Shown one piece after another: positions 7,774 through 15,909 of a stretch of 41,406 nt of DNA. Origin of the DNA: SAR92 bacterium BACL16 MAG-120619-bin48. GTDB lineage: Bacteria; Pseudomonadota; Gammaproteobacteria; Pseudomonadales; Porticoccaceae. The stretch is taken from positions 1 through 41,406 of the forward strand of contig LIDE01000031.1 of the NCBI GenBank assembly GCA_001438605.1, read 5' to 3'. Made by a program: the position numbers and the translations under genes. The notes beneath the pieces are model-generated. The model had not been told where the DNA came from. It saw only the letters and a program-made list of their open reading frames with translations, and searched no databases. Position 1 is the stretch's first letter. Every line of letters begins with the position of its first letter.

Positions 7774-8961
7774 ATGTCAGACGATGAAGAGCTAAAAGGC
7801 GGCGAGTCTGTCGAGCTCCCAGAGAGTCCGCCGCCGGCAGAGGAATGTCCGCCATGCAAAGCTGGTGCACCCAGCTGGATGGCCACATTCGCCGACATGG
7901 CGACTCTGTTGATGGCGTTCTTTGTTTTGTTATTGTCGTTTGCTGAAGTAAACGTTCCAAAATTTAAACAAGTTGCCGGCGCGTTAGAGCGCGCCTTTGG
8001 TGTCGCTCGCGTCGTGCCGAGAATTTCCCTACCCACAGCCACGAGTCTGGTCAAGCAAGAGTTTACGCCATCACTTGCGGAGCCGACCGTCCTCGATCAA
8101 AAACGTCAGCGCTCTGAGGATATTACGCGCCAATTTGTGATTAAAAAAACCGAAGAAGGCACCGGTGATTTTAAATCTAAAGATGAGTTTCGTCGTGTCC
8201 AAGAAGCACTTGCCGAGCAGATCGAACAGGGTGCGGTGACCGTTCGTCTTGAAGATAACAAGGTTGTTGTTGAATTACAAACCGACAAAACAAGCGGTGG
8301 CGAAAATAAGTCTGCTAACGGCGGTGCCGGAGGACCTATCAGTCAGGCTACCTTGGATGTCGCGGCTAAAATTGTCGATTTGCAAACCAAAGTCTCGACA
8401 GAGATTGAAGTGAGAAAACAAGCTGTTGCGTCGGGTGCGAAAACGGGTGGCATGGAGAGCGATAAAGACAGTGTTGAGTCGTCGGGCGGCAGCGCGGCAA
8501 AACGTAAACAAGATGTCGATGATCAGTATCAACAAATTCGCGTAGCTCTGGCAGCCGATATTCAGATGGGCTTGGCCGAGGTTGAGCGAGACGGCGATCG
8601 GATTGTGGTTAGACTTGCCAGCCAGGGTTCTTTTATCTCTGGCAGCGCTGACTTGCAGCCAGGTTTTGGCGGTTTGTTGTCGCGTGTCGGCAATTCGCTC
8701 TCTGGCACTCGCAGTAAGGTGCGTGTTGAAGGCCACACCGATAATGTGCCGGTTGCCTTCAGCGAGCGCTTCAATTCAAACTGGGATTTGTCTGCGGCAC
8801 GCTCTGCCTCCGTGGCGGATTTCTTTGCTAAGAACACAGAGTTGAGTCAAGAACTGATCACTGTTGCAGGCTTTGCGGACACGCGCCCGATCGACACCAA
8901 CAATACCGCCGCAGGTCGATCACGCAACCGTCGCATCGAGGTGATTGTCGATGGATCTTGA
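7774..8961 (+). CDS. First MotB/PomB-type stator protein, with an enlarged periplasmic region
   Basis: This 395-residue protein has an acidic N-terminus with a C-P-P-C pair (C25, C28), then the single stator helix MATFADMATLLMAFFVLLLSF, in which D41 is the ion-binding aspartate. The C-terminal OmpA-type peptidoglycan-binding domain (about 285-395) includes VEGHTDNVP and the NWDLSAARSASV helix. It is about 80 residues longer than Vibrio PomB. The extra length is a middle section where a module (about 139-170) resembles the module just before the OmpA domain (about 253-284). It follows motA by 12 bases. It is half of a tandem pair of MotB paralogues served by a single motA here. Confidence 0.93.
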   Translation: MSDDEELKGGESVELPESPPPAEECPPCKAGAPSWMATFADMATLLMAFFVLLLSFAEVNVPKFKQVAGALERAFGVARVVPRISLPTATSLVKQEFTPSLAEPTVLDQKRQRSEDITRQFVIKKTEEGTGDFKSKDEFRRVQEALAEQIEQGAVTVRLEDNKVVVELQTDKTSGGENKSANGGAGGPISQATLDVAAKIVDLQTKVSTEIEVRKQAVASGAKTGGMESDKDSVESSGGSAAKRKQDVDDQYQQIRVALAADIQMGLAEVERDGDRIVVRLASQGSFISGSADLQPGFGGLLSRVGNSLSGTRSKVRVEGHTDNVPVAFSERFNSNWDLSAARSASVADFFAKNTELSQELITVAGFADTRPIDTNNTAAGRSRNRRIEVIVDGS

Positions 8962-9026
8962 AGTCATGATTATGCAGATTAATCGTCAACATAGGCTATT
9001 AGCGATGCCCAGAGGAGTGCTCTGAG

Positions 9027-10241
9027 ATGGCGGACGAAATCGAAGACGTGGTTGACGCTGAAGAGGTAGATGTCGCTGCGCCAGTTGCGAAAACCCCGCC
9101 GCCGGTGGTGAAAAAGCCGCCGCCCGAGCCGCAAGAAGAGCCTGAAGAAGAGGAGTGCCCTGAGTGTAAAGCGGGTGCCCCCGCGTGGATGGCTACCTTT
9201 GCAGATATGGCGACGCTGCTCATGGCCTTCTTTGTGTTGCTACTCTCGTTTGCTCAAATGAATGTGCCTAAATACAAAGAAGTTAGTGGCTCTATGAACG
9301 AGAAGTTTGGCGTGCAAAAAATAGTGCCGGTTGTTGAGCAGCCGATTGCAGAGAATATCATTGCTAAGCAGTACAAAACGTCGAAGGTTGACCCGACGCT
9401 GCTCGATGTTATTCAGGAGCAGACCACAGACGAAATTCAGCCCGATGACGTCGAGTTAAAAAGCTCTACGAAAGCGAATGATTCAGAAACAAATTCCGAA
9501 ACGGAGCTATTGGAGAAAACCCTTGCCAAGGAAATTGCTGAGGGTAAAGTTAAGATCAATGTAAAAGACAAAAAGATCGTCGTTGAAGTGATCTCTAAGT
9601 TTGAGACGGGAACTAGCGGCCAGGGCCAAGATGCCAAGTCCAGCGCGAAAGTGTTTCAAGATGACTTAGAGATCTATGCCAAAGTCGCCTTGGCTCAAGC
9701 GCAGGTTGCCTCACAGATAGAAGTTGTTGACGCCTCGCCCGACAGTCGGGACGATAATCTTGCTGGACAGAGTTCCCAGTCCGGAGAGCAGGCGGTTGAA
9801 GATCAGTACCAGCGTATTCGCGCGAAACTGTCCAACGAAATCACCCAAGGCCTGGCAGAAGTTGAACGCGACGGCGACAAAATTATTGTGCGACTCGCTG
9901 AGCGCGGATCGTTCCGCAGCGGCTTCGCTGATCTGCAGCAAGGGTTTAAACCGTTGCTCGATAAAGTGGGTGAGTCTATTGCCGATAGCAGCGGACTGAT
10001 CACTATTGAGGGTCATACTGACAATGTTCCGATGGCCTTCAGTGAGCGGTTTCGGTCAAACTGGGATTTATCGGCGGCGCGATCGGCAGCAGTAGCAGAT
10101 TACTTACTCGAACGCTCTCCCATTGATGACGGGCGCGTCTCTGTAACGGGTTTGGCTGACACCAGACCGATCGCCTCCAACGACACGCCCGCTGGGCGTT
10201 CAAAAAATCGTCGTATAGAAGTGATAATCGACGGCAGTTAG
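9027..10241 (+). CDS. Second MotB/PomB-type stator protein, paralogue of the preceding one
   Basis: The 404-residue protein repeats the design of its upstream neighbour. A longer proline/glutamate-rich N-terminus with a C-P-E-C pair (C44, C47) precedes a nearly identical stator helix with the ion-binding aspartate at D60. An inserted middle section follows, then the OmpA-type domain (IEGHTDNVP and NWDLSAARSAAV). The two proteins are very similar in the helix and the OmpA domain but differ in the middle. That points to an old duplication kept for distinct uses, for example alternative or mixed stators. The gap of 65 bases has a GAGGAG-like site before ATG 9027 and no obvious promoter, so all three stator genes are probably cotranscribed. 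Confidence 0.93.
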   Translation: MADEIEDVVDAEEVDVAAPVAKTPPPVVKKPPPEPQEEPEEEECPECKAGAPAWMATFADMATLLMAFFVLLLSFAQMNVPKYKEVSGSMNEKFGVQKIVPVVEQPIAENIIAKQYKTSKVDPTLLDVIQEQTTDEIQPDDVELKSSTKANDSETNSETELLEKTLAKEIAEGKVKINVKDKKIVVEVISKFETGTSGQGQDAKSSAKVFQDDLEIYAKVALAQAQVASQIEVVDASPDSRDDNLAGQSSQSGEQAVEDQYQRIRAKLSNEITQGLAEVERDGDKIIVRLAERGSFRSGFADLQQGFKPLLDKVGESIADSSGLITIEGHTDNVPMAFSERFRSNWDLSAARSAAVADYLLERSPIDDGRVSVTGLADTRPIASNDTPAGRSKNRRIEVIIDGS

Positions 10242-10287
10242 TGAGTTCGCGATTTACTCGTGGCACTCCAGTGGCAGTTTTCCGACC

Positions 10288-11199
10288 CTAAGGCTTATTG
10301 CGTTTTTCTTCCAGTAAATCGGCAATAGCCCGTGCGTGCTCCTCGGTAATTTTGAATCTCTCGCGCAACTCTTCGATATGCTTTTGCTCGTCTTCAGTGA
10401 TAACGCCATCACTCATCGCCGAGTTAATTTCTGCTTCAAAAATCGCCTCTCGACGGCTCATTTGGTTTGAGAAAGCAGATGCCACAATACCCGTTAAAAG
10501 TGCCACAGTGCAGACACCCATTATGGCAGTGAACGCGCCAATGATCTGACCAAGGGGTGTTACGGGAGAGACATCACCGTATCCGACTGTGGTCAACGTA
10601 ATCAGCGCCCACCACATGGTCTGTGGGATAGAGGCAAATTTTTCTGGCTGTGCTTCGTACTCGGCGAGATACATCAGCGAACTCGATAAAAACAACGCAA
10701 TACCCATTAGGTAAAGAGCGGCAAGAAAGGAGCGGCGCTCTTGGTAGACGGCAGAGAAAAGATCTTCAAGCGCTGAAGAATAGTGCGATATTTTGAGAAG
10801 CCTAACCAAGCGCAAAACCCGCAGCCATCGCAGATCAACACCGCCAAGTAGCAGTGGCAATATGGTGGGTAGGATTGCCATCAAGTCGATCACGCCGGTG
10901 AAGCTGAAAATGTACTCAAATCTTCGACCAGAGGGGCTAGAGGACTTACTTTCCTCATTGGCCGGTGCGGACCAAATGCGCAAACTATATTCAATAACAA
11001 AAATCACCACAGAGACAGTTTCGAAAAGAAACAATTCATATCCATACTGAGCATGAAAACTATTGACTGACTCCAAGCACACCGCAACTAAGTTAAGAAG
11101 AATTAAAACAGACAAAAAAGTATCGCAGACGCGACTGACAACATCCCCTTCTGCGCCTTTGTTTAGGATTTCCATTGTTCGCTGCTGACTTGGAAACAT
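10288..11199 (-). CDS. Voltage-gated-type potassium channel (ion transporter, Kv-like)
   Basis: The 303-residue protein has six transmembrane segments. The fourth carries the arginine ladder RWLRVLRLVRLLKI typical of a voltage sensor. The pore loop has the potassium selectivity filter TVGYGD (in WWALITLTTVGYGDVSP). The cytoplasmic C-terminus is acidic and helical with a SHOCT-like segment (ITEDEQKHIEELRERF). It should sit in the inner membrane and pass potassium in response to voltage. A purine-rich GGGGGGAGAA site lies before ATG 11199 and contains a run of eight G on the coding strand. It ends convergent with the second pomB gene, and fliS lies upstream on the same strand. A link to motility is only positional. 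Confidence 0.93.
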   Translation of the reverse strand: MFPSQQRTMEILNKGAEGDVVSRVCDTFLSVLILLNLVAVCLESVNSFHAQYGYELFLFETVSVVIFVIEYSLRIWSAPANEESKSSSPSGRRFEYIFSFTGVIDLMAILPTILPLLLGGVDLRWLRVLRLVRLLKISHYSSALEDLFSAVYQERRSFLAALYLMGIALFLSSSLMYLAEYEAQPEKFASIPQTMWWALITLTTVGYGDVSPVTPLGQIIGAFTAIMGVCTVALLTGIVASAFSNQMSRREAIFEAEINSAMSDGVITEDEQKHIEELRERFKITEEHARAIADLLEEKRNKP

Positions 11200-11313
11200 C
11201 GATTATTCTCCCCCCCCAGTTGGTCTGAGTGTATTTTTTATAGGCGCTGACGCGCACGCTATGATTGCTCAAGGCGTGTTTATGGCATGGTATATAAAGG
11301 GGTGTCAATAGCG

Positions 11314-11339
11314 GTAGCTGCTTGTATACAAGCAGCTAC
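11314..11339. repeat. 26-bp perfect palindrome between fliS and the potassium channel gene
   Basis: GTAGCTGCTTG-TATA-CAAGCAGCTAC is perfectly self-complementary over 26 bases. It lies in the 187-base gap downstream of fliS and upstream of the channel gene (both minus strand). It lacks a clear T-run on the minus-strand side, so it is either an imperfect fliS terminator or a dyad binding site for a regulator of the channel gene. Confidence 0.8.
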
Positions 11340-11386
11340 GCAGTTTGAGGGGCGAAAAATAGATTAGAGGTGAGGCGTGAAACGAA

Positions 11387-11803
11387 TTAACAAGCAAGAG
11401 CAACGGGTTGCTGCTTGAGCAGGCTGGGTAACAACTCCCATGCGCTGCGTATCTCATTGGCAAGGCCTTTCACTTCACGGATGGCGTTGACATCATTGTG
11501 CAAGTTGGCAAATAACAAGCGTCTGATCATATAGTCATAAAGATCGCTTAAGTTGCGAGCGAGATCTGTGCCCTTATTAAAATCTAACGAATCCTGTAAA
11601 CCATAAATAATGCCTGATGCGCGGTTTAAAACACGGCATTTCTCAGCAATATTTTTGCGCTCAATGTGGCCTTCGGCCGATGCGAGGGTTTCAATTAGGC
11701 CATCAAATAGCATTTGAATTAACTGAATGCCGTCTGCGTACTGCACCGCGGAAGACACGTGTACATTTCGGTATGCGTTTAGACCTTTATTGTTCATTGC
11801 CAT
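11387..11803 (-). CDS. fliS: Flagellin export chaperone FliS
   Basis: The 138-residue product from ATG 11803 matches FliS. It has the GLNAYRNVHVSSAV opening (the family's Y-x-x-x-x-V pattern), then YADGIQLIQMLFDGLIETLASAEGHI and DLARNLSDLYDYMIRRLLFAN. FliS binds the flagellin C-terminus in the cytoplasm, prevents premature polymerisation and helps secretion. An AAAGGAAA site lies just upstream of the chosen start. The frame is open for about 89 more codons upstream, but that stretch has no FliS similarity and runs into the Sel1-repeat gene, so I left it out. No flagellin (fliC) or cap (fliD) gene is in the window, although these usually neighbour fliS. A FliA-type promoter lies just upstream. 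Confidence 0.93.
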   Translation of the reverse strand: MAMNNKGLNAYRNVHVSSAVQYADGIQLIQMLFDGLIETLASAEGHIERKNIAEKCRVLNRASGIIYGLQDSLDFNKGTDLARNLSDLYDYMIRRLLFANLHNDVNAIREVKGLANEIRSAWELLPSLLKQQPVALAC

Positions 11804-11844
11804 GTGAGAAATTTCCTTTGCACCAATTGATTTGCTTATTACTA

Positions 11845-11871
11845 CAATCGGGCCTAACGGAAATTTCTTTA
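11845..11871 (-). promoter_or_regulatory. Candidate FliA (sigma-28) promoter for fliS
   Basis: Read on the minus strand, TAAAGAAA, 11 bases, then CCCGATTG gives a perfect TAAAG and a CCGAT core with exact consensus spacing. The start of transcription would be near 11838, about 35 bases before the fliS ATG. Late-class FliA control of fliS is usual. Confidence 0.65.
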
Positions 11872-11945
11872 GCAAAAGATGGATTTTTTTCATGCAATAA
11901 ATTGCTTTCAACGCACTCTGTACAAAAAGAAATAGCGCCTCTTGC

Positions 11946-12644
11946 TCAGGGGCATTCGCTGTAAGTGCTTTCAAAGCAGCGAGTGGCCGCTTGTGTCGCC
12001 TCCGCAATTTGCTCATCATCAAGCGATAGTGCGGCGATATCGGCAATGTCAGACGTCTCTGGTTGACCATTGAGTCGTGCTACTTCGGCCCATGCAAATG
12101 CCTCTCTCGGCATTTGGTCTCCGTCTTCACCGGCCTGCAGCATGTAGGCGTACATAAATTGCGCATTGCCATAGCCTTCGGTGGCAGCCTTTTTAAACCA
12201 GTATTTGGCGAGTTGATAATTCAGCTCAACACCTGTTCCCTGATGGTACGCCAGCCCCAACATGTATTCTGAGTCGACTAAATTTTGCAACGCCGCCCGT
12301 TTAAACCAGGTGACTGCTTCACGATGGTTCTGAGCAACGCCGTAGCCATGGAAATAGAGCATTCCAACATTGTGCTGCGCTTCAGCAAGACCTTGAATCG
12401 CCGCTTGCTTGTACCAATTCATCGCCTCAGGATAGCTCTGTGCAACGCCAAAGCCTTGCTCGTAGAGGTGACCGACATTGTTTTGTGCTTCGGGTGCGCC
12501 AGCGCGGGCCAAATCCATCCAAGCGCGCATAGCTGTCGCATAATGGTTGCGCTCGAGGGCGCTGACACCGGCCTCAAAGGGGCCTGCGGAGACAGACTGA
12601 ACACTGATAAAAACGCAAAAAACGCTTAGGGCTAACTGTTTCAT
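11946..12644 (-). CDS. Exported Sel1-like repeat (SLR) protein
   Basis: A signal peptide (MKQLALSVFCVFISVQSVSA, cleaved near residue 20) is followed by tandem Sel1-type repeats of about 36 residues. Examples are AWMDLARAGAPEAQNNVGHLYEQGFGV, WYKQAAIQGLAEAQ and WFKRAALQNLVDSE; four to five units are visible. Such repeats form alpha-solenoids for protein-protein contacts, here in the periplasm. No catalytic domain is seen. It lies between the ClC gene (58 bases upstream) and fliS on the same strand. Links to envelope or flagellar assembly are possible but not shown. Confidence 0.88.
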   Translation of the reverse strand: MKQLALSVFCVFISVQSVSAGPFEAGVSALERNHYATAMRAWMDLARAGAPEAQNNVGHLYEQGFGVAQSYPEAMNWYKQAAIQGLAEAQHNVGMLYFHGYGVAQNHREAVTWFKRAALQNLVDSEYMLGLAYHQGTGVELNYQLAKYWFKKAATEGYGNAQFMYAYMLQAGEDGDQMPREAFAWAEVARLNGQPETSDIADIAALSLDDEQIAEATQAATRCFESTYSECP

Positions 12645-12702
12645 AGATCGGGTTTCTCCTGCAATTAATCGAACTGCTGCTGAGTCATAGTGCGGCTCGT
12701 TT

Positions 12703-14400
12703 TTAACTTCTCTCTAAGCTACGCGCTTGATGTTGTACATCGATAACCGCTTGAAACAGTGCACCTTCCTGCAGACAACCGCACAGCTCACCAGTTTCAA
12801 GATTAATTACCGGCATACTCTCACCGACAAATTTACTGACTTTCACCATCGCTTCAGCCAAGTTGTCATGACTGTGTAAAACGAGAGGTCGCGTATCCAT
12901 AAAGTTGCTAATCGCTTGGGTTCCACATTCAATTGCTTCATAAATGGTGACCTTACCCAAGAACAGATTCTTAGGTCCTACTATATAAGCCTCAGTGTGG
13001 CCGCGAGCTTTCATTTCCTGCAGCAGCGTGTCGCCGGAGGTCTCAGAACTCGCGGAAACATACTCTTGATTGGCAAAGCCGCCCACTGCGAGTTGATTAA
13101 GCGCAATAGACTCTCGGCCTTTGAGGAGATCAATTCCGCGATCGAGCAGTTGTCGATCAAAGAACGAATTGCCAAACAGACGGTGGGTAATGAGGCTGCA
13201 GAGCATAACGGCAATCATAACGGCCACGGCATACTGGTAGGATTCGGTGAGCTCTAAAACAATCAATACCGCAGTGACGGGTGCTCCAATGACCGATGCG
13301 CTGACAGCGGCCATGCCCGCGACACTAACAATACTGGCAATATCATTAAACCCTAGGGTGATCATAAGTTGTCCTGCGAGAGCGCCAACCGCAACACCAA
13401 TAAATAGGGACGGTGAAAATACGCCGCCAAATAGGCCAAAGCCGATGCACAGAGCTGTCATAAGAAGCTTGGCAATCAGCACGGTCAACAGCAGTGACAG
13501 CGAGAACTCACCGGCAATCATATTATTGATGCTGGCAATACCGAGCCCGAGTATTTCTGGAATCCAGACACCCACTAAGCCGCAGATGGTTGCCGCTATA
13601 AACGGCAGGGCGAGGGGTGAAACGTTTATTTTCGCAGCGCTCTGCGCAGAGTAACGCAGTGCCAGCATAAATGTGATTGCTGCCAGAGAGAAGAGGGGCG
13701 CCAATACGATGAGTGCTGGAACAATATCGGCCAGTGGCGGCACGATATTGCTAATTTCAAATGTCGTAGAGTGCGGAAACCACCGCTGGCTAAGTGTACT
13801 GGCTGTGATTGATGCCACCGTTATGGGGGCGACAGCGCGCACAGAGATATGCCTGAGTATCGCTTCATGGGCGAACACAATGCCGGCAATTGGGGCGTTG
13901 AAGCCGGCGGAGATAGCTGCAGCAACACCGCAACCTAAATAGATTTCATGTGATAGGCGGCTGGAAATAAAGCGCTTAACCCAAATACCCATGGTCGCGC
14001 CAAAGTGGACAATAGGTCCATATTGCCCGACGGACGCTCCGCCACTGGCAGAAGTGAAGGCTGCGAGGGTCGATGCCAACCCCGTTTTAATGTCTAGAGG
14101 CTCATTAATCTGATGGGCTGCATACATGGAGTCTGCTGGCCCTGCCCAGCGACTAATGCCGAAGCTGGTCTTTAAAAATACGACGACAGCTGCCGCCGCC
14201 CACAAGAAAAGCACGCTGGAAAAAGAGACTGTGTGACCGCCCAGCGTCATTGACAAAAGAGTGCTGTCGGCCCGTTGCTGGCCGAACCATTGGACACCGG
14301 TGACAAAGAGATTTGAAACTAGGGCGAGGACGGCGCCAATCAGTCCGCCGACAAAAAGGATAATAATGACCTCGAGAAGTGCTTCGCGAATTTTCTTCAT
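12703..14400 (-). CDS. ClC-family chloride channel/transporter with C-terminal CBS-like region
   Basis: The 565-residue membrane protein has the ClC fold landmarks: SASGGASVGQYGPIVHFGA, the LFGGVFSPSLFIG selectivity motif, and the helix AAVSASVIGAPVTAVLIVLELTESYQYAV. The last 100 or so residues (TRPLVLHSHDNLAEAMVKV, ESMPVINLETGELCG) look like CBS domains. The usual G-x-E-G-P motif, whose glutamate gates ion flow and couples protons, reads G125-Q-Y-G-P here, so tyrosine replaces the gating glutamate. I recall other bacterial ClC proteins with SVGQYGP, so this is probably a subfamily trait. A channel-like rather than proton-coupled mode is plausible but unproven. It is divergent from the fleQ-like gene. 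Confidence 0.92.
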   Translation of the reverse strand: MKKIREALLEVIIILFVGGLIGAVLALVSNLFVTGVQWFGQQRADSTLLSMTLGGHTVSFSSVLFLWAAAAVVVFLKTSFGISRWAGPADSMYAAHQINEPLDIKTGLASTLAAFTSASGGASVGQYGPIVHFGATMGIWVKRFISSRLSHEIYLGCGVAAAISAGFNAPIAGIVFAHEAILRHISVRAVAPITVASITASTLSQRWFPHSTTFEISNIVPPLADIVPALIVLAPLFSLAAITFMLALRYSAQSAAKINVSPLALPFIAATICGLVGVWIPEILGLGIASINNMIAGEFSLSLLLTVLIAKLLMTALCIGFGLFGGVFSPSLFIGVAVGALAGQLMITLGFNDIASIVSVAGMAAVSASVIGAPVTAVLIVLELTESYQYAVAVMIAVMLCSLITHRLFGNSFFDRQLLDRGIDLLKGRESIALNQLAVGGFANQEYVSASSETSGDTLLQEMKARGHTEAYIVGPKNLFLGKVTIYEAIECGTQAISNFMDTRPLVLHSHDNLAEAMVKVSKFVGESMPVINLETGELCGCLQEGALFQAVIDVQHQARSLERS

Positions 14401-14769
14401 AAATTGAGACGTCCAAGGCTGAGTGACACAATAGGCCTATGTTGGCCCTTATAATTATTATGACAGAATATCTGTTCACCACGGCGCCAAAAAACAGCGT
14501 GCCTACTGGAGGCTAATCAACCCGCGGCGACTTGTTGAAACGCTGCACCAAATGTAACAAATCGTTGATCAAGAAGGCATTTAAATTTGTCTATGCAGTG
14601 TATTTGATTTGCGGCTCAGATTGAAAAATAAGTGACATTGGAGTGTTTTGACACTTGGCCTGCCGGTTAATTGGGGTTACAGTGCGGCCTCTATGTAGCA
14701 TCTTGGCGCCTTGCTTGCTTTAAGTTTTCGCACAAGGGCTCTGGTTTAGGTTATTCGAGAATAAATTTT
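14401..14769. other. Intergenic region between the ClC gene and the fleQ-like gene
   Basis: About 370 bases with no convincing gene. The plus-strand frame of the fleQ-like gene stays open back to a TTG at 14671, but that extension has no FleQ-like content and no ribosome binding site. Translating the region by eye in the other frames shows no remnant of a FleQ N-terminal domain. Promoters for both divergent genes must lie here. A TTGACA at 14648-14653 is seen without a matching -10. Confidence 0.6.
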
Positions 14770-15909
14770 TTGATCCACACACAAAACATTATTGGGCAGA
14801 GTATCGCCATTGAAGAGCTAAGAGATCTTATCGAACTGGTAGGGCCTAGCGAATCAACGGTGCTTATTTTGGGCGACAGTGGGACTGGCAAAGAGCTGGT
14901 CGCGCGCGCGCTACATGACGCATCAGGCAGGAGCGATGGTCCGTTCATACCGGTTAATTGTGGTGCTATTCCGAGAGAGCTTCTTGAGAGCGAATTATTT
15001 GGCCATCGCAGAGGGTCGTTTACCGGCGCTATTTCTGATCGCAAAGGTCGTTTTGAGCTTGCCAATAACGGCACGTTGTTTCTGGATGAGATTGGCGATA
15101 TGCCAATTGATCTGCAGGTAAAACTTTTACGGGTATTGCAGGAGCGCCAGATTGACCCGATAGGCTCTCTGACGTCTGTGCCCATCAATGTTCGAGTATT
15201 GGCAGCCACGCACAAAGATATTGTGTCGCTAATGGACCAATCGTTGTTTCGCGAAGATTTGTATTATCGTCTCAATGTGATGCCTATCGAAATACAACCG
15301 CTGACTGACCGCAAAGAAGATGTGCTACCACTGTTTGACCACTTTGCGGCGCAGCATGCGAGTGACGGGAAACCGCCCATTACCTTACACCCTTTTTCGA
15401 TGGCACTTTTTTTGGAGTACAGCTGGCCTGGAAATGTCCGCGAGCTGGCCAATTTGGTAGATCGTTACTCTGCACTTTATGCTGGACAAGAAGTCGATTT
15501 GCGAAAGGTTATTCCGAGCATGGTGCCGCCAGGTATTCGCGCATTGGCAAACGTGATGGATCCGGCTGCGCCTATTGTGGATAAAACCGAGACGCTGAAC
15601 TCGCGATTGGCCGCACAGGTCATTCATACGGCTGAGGCCTTTTCGGACAGTGAAAATATTGAGCGCTATGTGAGCGCTCAAATGAATAACGAAGTCGAAC
15701 AAACCATTTTATTGGCCCAGGGTGGGGGCATGTTCCCTGAAGAGGGCGTGCAGTTAAAGCAGCACTTGTTGGACATTGAGCGCAATCTTATTCGCCACGC
15801 ACTCGCGTCAGCCGAGGGCAATGTCTCTAAGACGGCGCGACTGCTTAATTTGCAGCGCACGACGTTGATTGAAAAAATTAGTAAGCACGGTTTGTCCAGT
15901 GATGTTTAA
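14770..15909 (+). CDS. FleQ/FlrA-like sigma-54 activator lacking the N-terminal domain
   Basis: Numbered from TTG 14770 (379 residues), this is an AAA+ enhancer-binding protein. It has Walker A GDSGTGKE (35-42), GSFTGA (82-87) for sigma-54 contact, a Walker B segment TLFLDEIGDM, the RNVRELANLV-type [16 protein letters not shown], and a C-terminal helix-turn-helix (NVSKTARLLNLQRTTLIEKI). The PEEGVQLKQHLLDIERNLIRHAL stretch before the HTH matches FleQ closely. FleQ-like proteins head the polar flagellar cascade. Unlike Pseudomonas FleQ, about 120 N-terminal residues are missing, and the protein begins almost at the AAA+ domain as PspF does. An in-frame TTG at 14671 would add 33 residues without domain character. 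It stands alone, 395 bases before fleR. Confidence 0.85.
   Translation: MIHTQNIIGQSIAIEELRDLIELVGPSESTVLILGDSGTGKELVARALHDASGRSDGPFIPVNCGAIPRELLESELFGHRRGSFTGAISDRKGRFELANNGTLFLDEIGDMPIDLQVKLLRVLQERQIDPIGSLTSVPINVRVLAATHKDIVSLMDQSLFREDLYYRLNVMPIEIQPLTDRKEDVLPLFDHFAAQHASDGKPPITLHPFSMALFLEYSWPGNVRELANLVDRYSALYAGQEVDLRKVIPSMVPPGIRALANVMDPAAPIVDKTETLNSRLAAQVIHTAEAFSDSENIERYVSAQMNNEVEQTILLAQGGGMFPEEGVQLKQHLLDIERNLIRHALASAEGNVSKTARLLNLQRTTLIEKISKHGLSSDV

Noticed and set aside
10261-10276. Sigma-54-like TGGCAC-N5-TGGCA on the plus strand
   Set aside because: It has GG-N10-GC spacing but a weak -12 box, and it lies in a convergent gap with no plus-strand gene downstream.
11804-12070. Upstream extension of the fliS open frame (about 89 codons)
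   Set aside because: It has no FliS similarity, overlaps the Sel1-repeat gene, and the inner ATG has a good ribosome binding site.
14501-14769. Possible frameshifted FleQ N-terminal domain upstream of the fleQ-like gene
   Set aside because: Translating the region by eye in the three plus-strand frames shows no receiver-like or FleQ-like residues and many stops.
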